Source: Eikenella longinqua (GTDB lineage Bacteria > Pseudomonadota > Gammaproteobacteria > Burkholderiales > Neisseriaceae). Taken from it: 64,000 bases of DNA. A program made the position numbers and the translations under genes. The DNA lies in the NCBI RefSeq assembly GCF_001648355.1, contig NZ_LXSL01000028.1, positions 186,001-250,000 on the forward strand, read 5' to 3'. Below, piece by piece: positions 8,361 to 16,970 of the stretch (the first letter of the stretch is position 1; each line of letters opens with the position of its first letter). The notes under the pieces are model-generated. The model saw nothing but the letters and a program-made list of their open reading frames with translations. It did not search any database and was not told the DNA's origin.

Positions 8361-9059
8361 ATGCCCCAAACCGTCGCCCTGATCGGCGCCATGCCGCCCG
8401 AAATCGCCCTGCTCAAAGACAGCCTGCACAACCTGCGCAGCGAGCAGGCGGCCGATTTCGATATTTACTGCGGCGAATACGCCGGCAAAAATGTCGTGCT
8501 GGCCTTGAGCGGCATCGGCAAAGTCAACGCCGCGCTCAGCACCGCGTTGGTACTGCAACGGCACCAGCCCGATTTCGTCATCAACACCGGCAGCGCCGGC
8601 GGCTTGGGCGGCGGGCTGAAAGTGGGCGACGTGGTGATCGGCACGCAAACCGCGCATCACGACGTGGACGTTACCGCCTTCGGCTATGCCATTGGCCACG
8701 TGCCGCGCATGCCCGCCCGCTTCGAATCCGACCCCGCCCTGTGCGCCGCCGCCGAGCAAGCGGCATCCGCCTTCGACCATGCCGCCGTGCACCGCGGCTT
8801 AATCGTGAGCGGCGACCAATTCGTGCACAGCAGCGAATCCGTGGCCGAAGTGCGCCGCCATTTTGCCGACGTGCAGGCGGTGGAAATGGAAGCCGCCGCC
8901 ATCGCGCAGAGCTGCCACCGCTTCGGCGTGCCCTTTGTGGTGATCCGCGCCATCTCCGATTTGGCCGACGAAGAAGCCGAAAGCAGCTTTGAAACCTTTT
9001 TGAAAACCGCCTCCGTACATTCGGCCAAAATGGTGCTGCAACTGATTGAAGCGCTCTGA
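8361..9059 (+). CDS. mtnN: 5'-methylthioadenosine/S-adenosylhomocysteine nucleosidase
   Basis: Cleaves adenine from methylthioadenosine and S-adenosylhomocysteine, supplying methionine salvage and the AI-2 precursor. From Met at 8361 (MPQTVALIGAMPPEI) the product is 232 residues, the exact usual length; the upstream Met at 8337 would add an atypical extension. Motifs include VALSGIGKVNAAL, NTGSAGGLGGGLKVGDVV, SGDQFV and VEMEAAAIAQ with the catalytic Glu, and the catalytic Asp in RAISDLADEE. It lies after the hfq terminator and is likely a separate unit. Confidence 0.95.
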   Translation: MPQTVALIGAMPPEIALLKDSLHNLRSEQAADFDIYCGEYAGKNVVLALSGIGKVNAALSTALVLQRHQPDFVINTGSAGGLGGGLKVGDVVIGTQTAHHDVDVTAFGYAIGHVPRMPARFESDPALCAAAEQAASAFDHAAVHRGLIVSGDQFVHSSESVAEVRRHFADVQAVEMEAAAIAQSCHRFGVPFVVIRAISDLADEEAESSFETFLKTASVHSAKMVLQLIEAL

Positions 9060-9473
9060 GGCTACCTGAAAGCGAAACTTCAACGCAGTTAAAACGGGCA
9101 AGGCAGAATTTCTGTGCAGCCAAGGCACAGTTTCAACACCATGAAAACCCTCTGCCAACTTCCGCGCGTGCAATCTGGCCGCGCCACCGCGAAAGCATTA
9201 AAATCCGGCCTAGCCGGCAGTTAGGGAACACAAGGGATGCTGTCCGAACCAAAGGCTACCTGAAAAAATGCTTGAGCACAGCCAAGGCAAAATTCCTGTA
9301 AAACAAAAAGCCCAACCCCATTTTCAGGTAGCCTTTCACCGCCGTCAGGCTACCTGAAAATTTCCACGCACCGAACACACCATGAGCACCCCGTTCTACA
9401 GCCAAGCCGCGCACTGGCTGCTTCAGAAATAAAATCAGAATCTTATTGTTTACCTACCCAAGTTGAAAACATC
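9060..9473. other. Gene-poor stretch before argS
   Basis: 414 bases with no convincing gene. It holds eikDUS copies near 9061, 9253, 9323 and 9347, a decayed GCGAAGC repeat at 9069-9136, and a fragment of the same family near 9275. A 16-codon reading frame at 9381-9431 is too short to call. Confidence 0.55.
9069..9136. repeat. GCGAAGC-module intergenic repeat, diverged copy
   Basis: Follows the eikDUS overlapping the mtnN stop. ACTTCAACGCAGTTAAAA is recognisable, then GGCAAGGCAGAATTTCTG and CACAGTTTCAAC, all with several mismatches to the better copies. Confidence 0.5.
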
Positions 9474-11192
9474 ATGAACCTATCCCACATCCTCAACCGC
9501 GAAGCCGAACAGGCCTTTGCCGCCGCCGGCATCGAAGGCGCGCCGGTGGTGTTGCAGCCGGCCAAAAACCCCGAATTCGGCGATTTCCAAATCAACGGCG
9601 TGATGGGCGCCGCCAAACAGCGCAAGCAAAACCCGCGCGAGCTGGCGCAGAAAGTGGCCGACGCGCTCGCCGGCAGCAGCGTGCTCGCCTCCGCCGAAGT
9701 GGCCGGCCCCGGCTTCATCAACCTGCGCCTGAGCCCGCAATTTCTGGCCGATCAGGTGCACGGCGCCCTGCAAAGCAGCCGCCTGAACGTGGCGCAGGCC
9801 GCCGCACCGCAAACCGTGGTCATCGACTATTCCTCGCCCAATCTGGCCAAAGAAATGCACGTCGGCCACCTGCGCTCCAGCATCATCGGCGACAGCATCG
9901 CCCGCGTGTTGCGCCACTTGGGCCACACCGTGATCGCGCAAAACCATGTGGGCGACTGGGGCACCCAGTTCGGCATGTTGGTGGCCTATCTGGTGGAGCA
10001 GCAGGCGCAAAACGAGCATTTCGAGCTGGCCGATTTGGAGCAGTTCTACCGCAACGCCAAAGTGCGTTTCGACGAAGACCCTGCCTTTGCCGACACCGCG
10101 CGCGAATACGTGGTGAAACTGCAAGGTGGCGACGAAGCCGTACTCGCCCTGTGGCGGCAGTTTGTGGCCATGTCGCTCAAACACGCGCAAAACGTGTACG
10201 ACCGCCTGGGCGTGCTGCTCAAGCCTGAAGACGTGGCCGGCGAGTCCAAATACAACAACGACTTGCAGCCCGTGGTGGACGAGCTCCTCGCCAGCGGCCT
10301 GGCCGTGGACGACGGCGGCACCAAAGTGGTGTTCCTCGACGAATTCAAAAACAAAGACGGCGACCCCGCCGCCTTCATCATCCAAAAACAAGGCGGCGGC
10401 TTCCTTTATGCCACCACCGACCTGGCTTGCGTCCGCTACCGCGTGCGCCAGCTTAAAGCAGACCGCATCATCTACGTGGTCGATACCCGCCAAAGCCTGC
10501 ACTTCGCCCAGCTTTTTGCCGCCTCGCGCAAAGCCGGCTGGCTACCTGAAAACGTGCAGGCCGAATTCATCGGCTTCGGCACCATGATGGGCAAAGACGG
10601 CAAGCCCTTTAAAACCCGCAGCGGCGACACCGTGAAGCTGGTTGAGCTGCTCGACGAGGCCGTGGAGCGCGCCACCGCCCTGGTGCAAGAGAAAAACCCC
10701 GAGCTAGACGGCCAAACCGCCGCCCGAATCGCCCGCGCCGTGGGCATCGGTGCCGTGAAATATGCCGACCTGAGCAAAAACCGCACCAGCGACTACATCT
10801 TCGACTGGGACAACATGCTCTCCTTCGAAGGCAACACCGCCCCCTACCTGCAATACGCCTACACCCGCGTGCAGAGCGTGCTGAAAAAAGCCGGCCAGTG
10901 GGACGCCGCCGCCCAGCCTGTGCTCACCGAGCCCCTCGAATGCCAGCTCGCCGCCGAGCTTTTGAAGTTTGAAGACGTGCTGCAAACCGTGGCCGACAGC
11001 GCCTACCCGCACTACCTCGCCGCCTACCTCTACCAGGTGGCCAGCCTCTTCTCCCGCTTCTATGAAGCCTGCCCCATCCTCAAAGCCGAAGGCAGCGCCC
11101 GCAACACCCGCCTGCAGCTCGCCGCCCTCACCGGCCAAACCCTGCAAACCGGCCTCGGCCTCCTGGGCATCGACACGCTGGAAGTGATGTAA
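9474..11192 (+). CDS. argS: Arginyl-tRNA synthetase
   Basis: Class I aminoacyl-tRNA synthetase of 572 residues, charging tRNA-Arg. It has the N-terminal Add-1 tRNA-binding domain (about 1-110), the HIGH-type motif HVGH at residues 129-132 (SSPNLAKEMHVGHLRS), the NHVGDWGTQFGML motif, and a degenerate KMSKS region around GTMMGKDGKPFKTRSGD. The C-terminal anticodon-binding DALR domain begins near residue 450 (YAYTRVQSVL). One DUS copy is translated as WLPENVQA near residue 358. The Met at 9474 follows TTGAAAACATC, a weak ribosome site, but gives the canonical N-terminus. Confidence 0.97.
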   Translation: MNLSHILNREAEQAFAAAGIEGAPVVLQPAKNPEFGDFQINGVMGAAKQRKQNPRELAQKVADALAGSSVLASAEVAGPGFINLRLSPQFLADQVHGALQSSRLNVAQAAAPQTVVIDYSSPNLAKEMHVGHLRSSIIGDSIARVLRHLGHTVIAQNHVGDWGTQFGMLVAYLVEQQAQNEHFELADLEQFYRNAKVRFDEDPAFADTAREYVVKLQGGDEAVLALWRQFVAMSLKHAQNVYDRLGVLLKPEDVAGESKYNNDLQPVVDELLASGLAVDDGGTKVVFLDEFKNKDGDPAAFIIQKQGGGFLYATTDLACVRYRVRQLKADRIIYVVDTRQSLHFAQLFAASRKAGWLPENVQAEFIGFGTMMGKDGKPFKTRSGDTVKLVELLDEAVERATALVQEKNPELDGQTAARIARAVGIGAVKYADLSKNRTSDYIFDWDNMLSFEGNTAPYLQYAYTRVQSVLKKAGQWDAAAQPVLTEPLECQLAAELLKFEDVLQTVADSAYPHYLAAYLYQVASLFSRFYEACPILKAEGSARNTRLQLAALTGQTLQTGLGLLGIDTLEVM

Positions 11193-11321
11193 CCACTCCT
11201 CCGGCAAGCAAAAAGGCTACCTGAAAAATATGCCCACGCTCCCCCGCCCCGCCAAACCACATCCTCCCGCCCCGCCTGTGCTATGATTCGCCCCCTCATC
11301 CACACACACCCCTCCCCCGCC

Positions 11322-12383
11322 ATGACCACCCTGCAAAACGACACCTTCCTGCGCGCCCTCGCCAAACAGCCCGTTGCCCACACCCCCGTGTGGCTCATGC
11401 GCCAAGCCGGGCGCTACCTGCCCGAATACCGCGCCGTGCGCGCCCGAGCCGGCGGCTTTCTCGATTTGTGCAAAAACACCGAGCTCGCTACCGAAGTCAC
11501 CCTCCAGCCCATCGACCGCTTCGGCCTCGACGCCGCCATCCTCTTTTCCGACATCCTCACCATCCCCGACGCCATGGGCCTCGGCCTCTACTTTGCCGAA
11601 GGCGAAGGCCCCAAATTCACCCGCCCGCTGCAAAGCGAAGCCGACATTGCCGCCCTGGAAGTGCCCGACATGGCCAAACTGCGCTACGTGTTCGACGCCG
11701 TTGCCTCCATCCGCCGCGCGCTCAACGGCCGCGTGCCCCTCATCGGCTTTTCCGGCAGCCCCTTCATCCTCGCCTGCTACATGGTGGAAGGCAGCGGCAG
11801 CAAAGAATTCCGCCAAATCAAAACCCTGCTCTACCGCCGCCCCGAGCTGCTGCACCGCATCCTCAGCACCACCGCCCGCGCCGTAACCGCCTACCTCAAC
11901 GAACAAATCGCCGCCGGCGCGCAAGCCGTGCAGATTTTCGACACCTGGGGCGGCCTGCTTTCCGATGCCGCCTTCGCCGAATTCAGCCTTGCCTACATGC
12001 GCCAAATCATCGGCGGCCTCACCCGCGAAAGCCAAGGCCGGCGCGTGCCCGTGATCGTGTTCACCAAAGGCGGCGGCCAGTGGCTCGAGCTTTTGGCCGA
12101 CAGCGGCGCCGACGCGCTCGGCTTGGATTGGACGGCAAACATCGGCCAAGCGCGCCAACGCGTGGGGCACAAAGTGGCGCTGCAAGGCAACCTCGACCCC
12201 GCCGCCCTGTTCGGCACGCCCGACTCCATCCGCGCCGAAGTGCGCCGCATCCTGCAAAGCTACGGCGCGGGCAGCGGCCACGTGTTCAACCTCGGCCACG
12301 GCATCAGCCAGCACACCGACCCGGAAAACGTGCAAGCCCTGGTGGCCGCCGTGCACGAATTTTCCGCGCAACAGGCGGGCTGA
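11322..12383 (+). CDS. hemE: Uroporphyrinogen decarboxylase
   Basis: Converts uroporphyrinogen III to coproporphyrinogen III in haem synthesis. From Met at 11322 (MTTLQNDTFLRAL) the product is 353 residues, typical of HemE; the Met at 11283 would add an unlikely Pro/His-rich lead. Active-site motifs are intact: WLMRQAGRYLPEYR near the N-terminus, the Asp-containing FSDILTIPDAMG, GFSGSPFILACYM, and FNLGHGISQHTDPENV at the C-terminus. A facing DUS pair follows directly after the stop. Confidence 0.97.
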   Translation: MTTLQNDTFLRALAKQPVAHTPVWLMRQAGRYLPEYRAVRARAGGFLDLCKNTELATEVTLQPIDRFGLDAAILFSDILTIPDAMGLGLYFAEGEGPKFTRPLQSEADIAALEVPDMAKLRYVFDAVASIRRALNGRVPLIGFSGSPFILACYMVEGSGSKEFRQIKTLLYRRPELLHRILSTTARAVTAYLNEQIAAGAQAVQIFDTWGGLLSDAAFAEFSLAYMRQIIGGLTRESQGRRVPVIVFTKGGGQWLELLADSGADALGLDWTANIGQARQRVGHKVALQGNLDPAALFGTPDSIRAEVRRILQSYGAGSGHVFNLGHGISQHTDPENVQALVAAVHEFSAQQAG

Positions 12384-12424
12384 TTTTTCAGGTAGCCTCT
12401 CCGCAGCAAAAGGCTACCTGAAAA
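12384..12424. terminator. Inverted eikDUS pair after hemE
   Basis: TTTTTCAGGTAGCCT begins at the hemE stop and faces AGGCTACCTGAAAA; a T-rich run CTTTTC follows. First of three successive hairpins in 220 bases. Confidence 0.5.
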
Positions 12425-12441
12425 CTTTTCCGCCAAAGCAA

Positions 12442-12485
12442 ACGGCCTGAAACCCATGCAACGGGTTTTCAGGCCGTATCTTTTT
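12442..12485 (+). terminator. Strong Rho-independent terminator
   Basis: ACGGCCTGAAACCC pairs with GGGTTTTCAGGCCGT (12463-12477) over a short loop, followed by ATCTTTTT. The inner sequence resembles but is not a DUS. The T-run merges into a further DUS copy, and another facing DUS pair follows at 12481-12520. Confidence 0.7.
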
Positions 12486-12562
12486 CAGGTAGCCTCCCCG
12501 TGCTGCAGGCTACCTGAAAACAGGCTGGCCGAAAGCGAAACTTCAGCGCCGGATAAAATAGC

Positions 12563-12604
12563 GAACAGCCGAACCCATCGCACGGATTCGGCTGTTTCTT
12601 TTTC
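12563..12604. terminator. Terminator between hemE and the YciI-like gene
   Basis: ACAGCCGAA and TTCGGCTGT form a stem, followed by TTCTTTTTC on the plus strand. It lies between convergent units and just downstream of the 12618 stop on the minus strand. Confidence 0.65.
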
Positions 12605-12617
12605 AGCTAGCCTGCTG

Positions 12618-12914
12618 CTATTTCCCTGCAAACTCGGGCAGTTTGGCGGCAATCAGCTTTGGCGCAAATTCGCGGATTTCGTATTGAGCGAAATCGGGGT
12701 AGTAGCAGTCTTCTTCCAAAATCGCCTGCAATTCTGCGCGGCTGTCGGTGTGGGCGAAAATCACGCCGGCGTTTTCGGCATCGGTGTAGGGGCCGAGCAT
12801 GAGGAATTTGCCGGCTTGGAAGTGTTTTTTGAACCACTCGGCGTGTTCGGCGAACATTGTTTCATGCTTCTCGGCGGGCAGGCCGGCATTGACGGTGATG
12901 TTGATGATGTACAT
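12618..12914 (-). CDS. YciI-like protein
   Basis: Protein of 98 residues with the ferredoxin-like alpha+beta fold of the YciI family (muconolactone isomerase-like). The conserved HAEWFKKHFQAGKFLMLGPY carries the family His and Gly-Pro, followed by DAENAGVIFAHTDSRAE. Biochemical function is unknown for most members. It opens a run of five minus-strand redox or detoxification genes. RBS AAAGGAAAA lies just upstream of the ATG. Confidence 0.85.
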   Translation of the reverse strand: MYIINITVNAGLPAEKHETMFAEHAEWFKKHFQAGKFLMLGPYTDAENAGVIFAHTDSRAELQAILEEDCYYPDFAQYEIREFAPKLIAAKLPEFAGK

Positions 12915-12963
12915 GGTTTTTCCTTTTGAATAAACGGGTTTCGGTAAAAAAGTTTCCTGGGAG

Positions 12964-12990
12964 GGCTACCTGAAAAGTTTTCAGGTAGCC
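12964..12990. terminator. Near-perfect eikDUS palindrome
   Basis: Two eikDUS copies with 13-base arms are separated by a single base, so the hairpin must open a few pairs to form a loop. It lies just after the MdaB-like stop (13001, minus strand) and could terminate it. Confidence 0.5.
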
Positions 12991-13000
12991 TGTTGCCGTA

Positions 13001-13561
13001 TTAGGTGGCGATTTCTTTGATTTTGGCGATTAGGCGCTCGGCGTGTTGGCGGGCTTCCTGCTTTTGGGCGTTCACGGCTGCTTCGTTATCACGCGAAATG
13101 TAGCCGATGCCGCAGGTGTAGATGGCGCCTTGGTAGTTGAGATTGCACAGGGCGGCGGTGGTTTCAAACTGGGGCAGGTAGTCTTCCACGGTGTGTTGGA
13201 AGAAGCCGTCGCGCTGATACGCCGCGGCCGGGGCGCCGGTGGTGAAGGAGACAATCAGCTTTTTGCCGGCCAGCTTGGCGCCTTCCCCGTGGGCGAAGCC
13301 GAATACGAACACTTCGTCTATCCACAGCTTCATCAGGCCGGGCACGGAATACCAGGAGAAGGGGAATTGCAGCACAATCACGTCGGCCTGAAGCAGCGCG
13401 GACTGTTCGGCTTCGATGTTGAAACGGCGCTCGGGATACAGCGCGTCGAGCTTGCGGATTTCGGCATTGGGCAGGGCTTTGGCCGCTTCAGCCAAAATTT
13501 CGGCGTTAGCAATGGAATTTTGCAAATCGGGATGACCGGATACGATAAGAATGTTTTGCAT
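13001..13561 (-). CDS. MdaB/KefF-type NAD(P)H quinone oxidoreductase
   Basis: Flavodoxin-fold quinone reductase of 186 residues. The N-terminal ILIVSGHPDLQNSIANAEI is the FMN-binding loop; QADVIVLQFPFSWYSVPGLMKLWIDEVF is the family signature, and GKKLIVSFTTGAPAAAYQ follows. Such enzymes reduce quinones by two electrons and protect against electrophiles. Start at 13561 (MQNILIV) has AAGGAAA upstream; the longer reading from 13621 adds promoter sequence. In N. meningitidis mdaB is a target of the LysR-type regulator CrgA. A candidate LysR-type box lies upstream here (13650-13666), shared with the aldo/keto reductase gene. Confidence 0.85.
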   Translation of the reverse strand: MQNILIVSGHPDLQNSIANAEILAEAAKALPNAEIRKLDALYPERRFNIEAEQSALLQADVIVLQFPFSWYSVPGLMKLWIDEVFVFGFAHGEGAKLAGKKLIVSFTTGAPAAAYQRDGFFQHTVEDYLPQFETTAALCNLNYQGAIYTCGIGYISRDNEAAVNAQKQEARQHAERLIAKIKEIAT

Positions 13562-13649
13562 GGTTATGATTTCCTTGTGTTGTGAAACGGGATGGGCGAA
13601 TGATAGGGCTTGGGCAGCCATCAGGGAAATCGTGATTTGGTATGGGCAA

Positions 13650-13666
13650 TATCACGCTTGTTGATA
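13650..13666 (-). promoter_or_regulatory. Candidate LysR-type operator upstream of mdaB-like gene
   Basis: TATCACGCTTGTTGATA has the ATC-N9-GAT form of LysR-family boxes, and its flanks (13621-13670) align closely with the block upstream of the aldo/keto reductase gene (17095-17140), including GATTTGRTAT next to it. The shared length is about 50 bases, more than expected by chance between unrelated promoters. Confidence 0.55.
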
Positions 13667-13718
13667 ATGCTCGCAGCAAACAGCCACGAAAAAGGCTACC
13701 TGAAAACCGGCGGGCGGT

Positions 13719-13730
13719 TTCAGGCAGCCT
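13719..13730 (-). repeat. Simonsiella-type DUS word
   Basis: TTCAGGCAGCCT, the complement of AGGCTGCCTGAA, lies between two eikDUS copies (near 13693 and 13734). Similar non-Eikenella words occur at 15911 and 15977. Confidence 0.6.
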
Positions 13731-13745
13731 TTTTTCAGGTAGCCG

Positions 13746-14795
13746 CTACAGCGTGGCGATGTCGATGACGAAGCGATACTTCACGTCGCTTTTCAGCATC
13801 CGCTCGTAGGCGGTGTTGATATCGGCCATGTTGATCATTTCCACGTCGGCGGTGATGTTGTGCTCGCCGCAGAAGTCCAGCAGTTCCTGCGTTTCCTTGA
13901 TGCCGCCGATGACGGAACCGGCGACGGCGCGGCGGCCGAGGATCATCGGCACGGTGTTGAGCGGCGGGGTGACTTCGCCGAGCAGGCCGACGTACACCAG
14001 GGTGCCGTCGAGTTTCAGCGTCGGCATGTAGGGGTTGACGTCGTGCGCGTAGGGCACGGTGTCGATGATGAGGTCAAACTGGTTCGCCACGCTTTTCATC
14101 TGCGCGTCGTCGGTGGAGATGACGACGTTGTGCGCGCCGAGGCGTTTGGCGTCTGCCGTTTTGCCCGGGCTGCGCGAGAAGAGGGTAACGTCCGCGCCGA
14201 GGGCGTGCGCGAGTTTGATCGCCATGTGGCCGAGGCCGCCGAGGCCGATGACGGCGACTTTGCTGCCTTTGCCGGCTTTCCAGTGGCGCAGCGGCGACCA
14301 GGTGGTGATGCCGGCGCAGAGGATGGGCGGCACGGCTTTGGCGTCGAGGTTTTCCGGCACTTTCAGCACGAAGGCGTCGCTGACGGTGATGGTTTTGGCG
14401 TAGCCGCCGTAGGTGGGCTGGCCATCGTGTTTGTCGATGCCGTTGTAGGTGCCGACGAAGCCGTTTTCGCAGTATTGTTCGAGGTCGTGTTTGCAGGGTT
14501 CGCAGTGGCGGCAGGAATCGACAAGGCAGCCGACGCCGACGAGGTCGCCCGCTTTGTATTTGCTGACGTTCGCGCCGACGCTGCGCACACGGCCGACGAT
14601 TTCGTGGCCGGGGACGACGGGATAAATCGTGCCGCCCCAGTCGTTGCGGGCGGTGTGCAGGTCGCTGTGGCAGACGCCGGTGTAGAGGATGTCGATGACA
14701 ACGTCATCGGCGCGCGGGGCACGGTATTCAAAGGTGAAGGGCACGAGCGGGCTGGTGGCGCTGTGGGCGGCGTAGGCCTTGATGGTTTCGGTCAT
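13746..14795 (-). CDS. Zinc-dependent NAD(P) alcohol dehydrogenase (YahK/CAD-like)
   Basis: Medium-chain zinc alcohol dehydrogenase of 349 residues. The catalytic zinc ligands are in GVCHSDLH, GHEIVG and the later Cys (PPILCAGITTW). The structural zinc is in CRHCEPCKHDLEQYC. The Rossmann motif is GLGGLGHMAI. The pattern GIDKHDGQPTYGGYAKTI places it with the cinnamyl-alcohol/YahK group acting on aldehydes with NADPH; the true substrate is not visible. It sits downstream of a Correia element (14853) that may supply regulatory sequence. A sim-type DUS word lies just after its stop. Confidence 0.92.
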   Translation of the reverse strand: MTETIKAYAAHSATSPLVPFTFEYRAPRADDVVIDILYTGVCHSDLHTARNDWGGTIYPVVPGHEIVGRVRSVGANVSKYKAGDLVGVGCLVDSCRHCEPCKHDLEQYCENGFVGTYNGIDKHDGQPTYGGYAKTITVSDAFVLKVPENLDAKAVPPILCAGITTWSPLRHWKAGKGSKVAVIGLGGLGHMAIKLAHALGADVTLFSRSPGKTADAKRLGAHNVVISTDDAQMKSVANQFDLIIDTVPYAHDVNPYMPTLKLDGTLVYVGLLGEVTPPLNTVPMILGRRAVAGSVIGGIKETQELLDFCGEHNITADVEMINMADINTAYERMLKSDVKYRFVIDIATL

Positions 14796-15171
14796 GATGG
14801 GTCTCCTGTTTGAGAGGTGGAACGGATTAGCAGGAATGGCGGCAAGAAAGGCTATAGCTGACTCACTATCAATCGATACAAGGCAGCAAGCCGCAGATAG
14901 TACAAGTAGTACAGCAAGGCGAGCTAACGCTGTAGCGATTTAAAAGGGAGTTAGCTATACCTGAAAAGTATGCCGCCAGAAGGGGAATGCCATGCCGCAT
15001 TGTAACCGCCCTGCCCACTTCTGATTACCCCCTGTTTGCCGCATGGCCTGGTGAACGGGATTCATCAATTGGCAGCGGGCGCGGCGGGATGGTTTTTCAG
15101 GTAGCCTTTCGGGCTTCATTACAGGCTACCTGAAAAATGTTTGGCTGCGACAAAGTTCACATGGTTTTACT
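14796..15171. other. Intergenic region without a gene
   Basis: 376 bases holding the Correia element at 14853-14959 and a facing eikDUS pair near 15097-15136. The rest (about 14975-15090) shows nothing I recognise. Confidence 0.6.
14853..14959. mobile_element. Correia-type element upstream of the alcohol dehydrogenase
   Basis: 107 bases with ends TATAGCTGACTC and GAGTTAGCTATA (complementary with one mismatch). The core GCAGATAGTACAAGTAGTAC and CAAGGCGAGCTAACGC matches the other copies. The ends are a GCT variant of the usual TATAGTGG. Confidence 0.8.
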
Positions 15172-15873
15172 TCACGGCTGCTCAAACCGCAGCCCGCCCT
15201 TGTTCATCAGCAGTGCGGGCGTGATGGCGACGGCTTCCTTGTTGGCCGCCATATCCGCCGTGCGCGTCAGATAATCCTGGAAATGCGGGGTTTGGCGGTG
15301 GGCTTGGTAGGCGGCTTCGCTTTCGTAAATCTCGTAGAAATACCAGCGGCTTGGGTTGCCCTGCTCGGTGGCGGCATACATTGCCAGCACGCCGCGCTCG
15401 ACTTTGAGCGACTGTGCCATTTCCGGCAGGACGATGTTTTTGAAGGCGTGGGCGTGTTCGGGTTTTACGTCCACGATAACCAAGTTGTTGATGGTGCGGG
15501 CGGTTTGTCGCACGCGTTTGTCGCCGAGAAACTGCGGCTCGACGCTGATTTTGCGTTTGTGGTCGGTCAGGATTTCAGGGGATTTTTGCAGAAAGTTTTT
15601 GTATTGCGGCGATTGGGTGTGGACTTGGTAGGCGGCTTCGTCGGCATAAATTTCAATCATATACGCGATTTCGGGGTTGTCCGCGCGTTTGGCGGAATAC
15701 ATGGCGAGCGTGCCTTTTTCGCCGCGTATGGAGGTGGTGATGTTGTTTCTGCCCACTTCGTCATAGGCGGCGGTTTGCCCGTTTTGTATGCCGAGCTCAA
15801 AAATATTGAAGACGGGGGCGGCTTGGGCGGACAGGGACAGGGCGGCCACGGCGGCGGCGAGATATTTTTTCAT
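15172..15873 (-). CDS. Secreted protein with two antibiotic-biosynthesis-monooxygenase (ABM) domains
   Basis: Product of 233 residues with a clear signal peptide (MKKYLAAAVAALSLSAQA, cleavage after AQA). Two ferredoxin-like ABM repeats follow. The first (about 20-115) contains FNIFELGIQNGQ, LAMYSAKRADNPEIAYMIEIYADEAAYQVHTQSPQYKNF; the second (about 125-215) contains LVIVDVKPEHA, VLAMYAATEQGNPSRWYFYEIYESEAAYQAHRQTPHFQDY. The repeats are plainly homologous. ABM proteins such as YgiN act on quinols; an exported two-domain form may protect periplasmic quinones, which is inference. Kingella- and Simonsiella-type DUS words lie directly upstream. Confidence 0.8.
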   Translation of the reverse strand: MKKYLAAAVAALSLSAQAAPVFNIFELGIQNGQTAAYDEVGRNNITTSIRGEKGTLAMYSAKRADNPEIAYMIEIYADEAAYQVHTQSPQYKNFLQKSPEILTDHKRKISVEPQFLGDKRVRQTARTINNLVIVDVKPEHAHAFKNIVLPEMAQSLKVERGVLAMYAATEQGNPSRWYFYEIYESEAAYQAHRQTPHFQDYLTRTADMAANKEAVAITPALLMNKGGLRFEQP

Positions 15874-15910
15874 GATGCGTTTCCTTGGTTCGGCGCGTTG
15901 GATGAACGGT

Positions 15911-15991
15911 TTCAGGCTGCCTGAAAAACGGCAGGTCGGGCATTGATGCCTGACGTTTGCGGTTGCTATCGGTATTTTCAGGCAGCCTGAA
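15911..15991. repeat. Two palindromic sim/king-type DUS words
   Basis: TTCAGGCTGCCTGAA (15911-15925) and TTCAGGCAGCCTGAA (15977-15991). Each contains a Kingella-type word on one strand and a Simonsiella-type word on the other. They lie between the ABM gene and the aldo/keto reductase, next to an eikDUS at 16003. Confidence 0.6.
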
Positions 15992-16025
15992 ATGGGGTTA
16001 AAGGCTACCTGAAAAATATACGCGC

Positions 16026-16970
16026 CTACGCCTGCCCTTCCCAGCCGCCGCGTGTATCCACGCCGGTTTCTTGTGCCAAGCATTCGAGTTCGGCGACTTG
16101 TTCGGCGGTCAGTACGATTTTGGCGGCTGCGGCGGCATCGCTGACGTGGTGGGGTTTGGTTGCGCCAATCAGCGGCAGCGTGCCTTTGGCAATCGCCCAT
16201 GCAATCGCCACTTGTGCGGCGGATGCACCCAGCGGTTTGCCGATTTGTGCCATCGCGTCGGTCAGTTTTTGCAATTGCGGCAACACTTTATTGTAGGCTT
16301 CGGCGCGGCGGCTGCCTTCGGGCAGCGGGTTTTGTGCGTTGTAGCGGCCGCTTAATGCACCCTGTTCCAGCACCATGTAGGCGAAAAAGTCGATGCCGTG
16401 TTCGCGGCAGTAGTCCAGCGTGCCGTCGTCTATGGAATTGCGGTAGAGCAGGCTGAAATGGTTTTGCACCGCACTCAGTTTCAAGCCTTCTGCGGCAAGG
16501 ATTTCCACCACGCGTTTGATTTGGTCGAGGTTGTGGTTGGATACGCCGACGGCTTTGACTTTGCCGCTTTTGAGCGCAGGGATGAGGTACGGTGTCCAGC
16601 GTTCCACGTCCAGCGAATTGTGTATCCAGTAGAGATCGATTTCATCAACGCCCAAGCGTTGCAGGCTGCCTTCCAGCATGGATGTGAACGGGTCGGCGGC
16701 GTTTTCGTCGGCAAGGTTGGGGGTGAATTTGGTGGACAGAATCACGCTGCCTTTGGGCTGACTGCGGACGAATTTGCCCAGCTCTTTTTCAGAATCACCC
16801 AAGCCGTAAGCATAGGCGGTGTCCCACAGATTCAGCCCCGCTTGCATGGCGGTATCGAACACTTCTTGCATCTGCGCTTCGGTGAGCGTCTGTCCGAACA
16901 CGGCATCGCCGCCGAATGTGCCGACGCCCCAAGACCAGGTGCCGAGTGCGATTTTGGGATAGTTTTTCAT
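16026..16970 (-). CDS. Aldo/keto reductase
   Basis: NADPH-dependent aldo/keto reductase (TIM barrel) of 314 residues. The catalytic tetrad is visible: Asp and Tyr in NLWDTAYAYG, Lys in VILSTKF, and His in LYWIHNSLD. The C-terminal nucleotide-binding part contains IAWAIAKGTLPLIGATKPHHV. Start MKNYPKIALGTWSWG at 16970 follows AAGGAGTT; the longer reading to 17126 is promoter. Related proteins reduce aldehydes or quinones. It is regulated in common with the mdaB-like gene, judging from the shared upstream block (17121-17137). Confidence 0.92.
   Translation of the reverse strand: MKNYPKIALGTWSWGVGTFGGDAVFGQTLTEAQMQEVFDTAMQAGLNLWDTAYAYGLGDSEKELGKFVRSQPKGSVILSTKFTPNLADENAADPFTSMLEGSLQRLGVDEIDLYWIHNSLDVERWTPYLIPALKSGKVKAVGVSNHNLDQIKRVVEILAAEGLKLSAVQNHFSLLYRNSIDDGTLDYCREHGIDFFAYMVLEQGALSGRYNAQNPLPEGSRRAEAYNKVLPQLQKLTDAMAQIGKPLGASAAQVAIAWAIAKGTLPLIGATKPHHVSDAAAAAKIVLTAEQVAELECLAQETGVDTRGGWEGQA

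Noticed and set aside
9381..9431. 16-codon frame MSTPFYSQAAHWLLQK before argS
   Set aside because: Too short and without a ribosome site; could be a gene remnant, but nothing supports translation.
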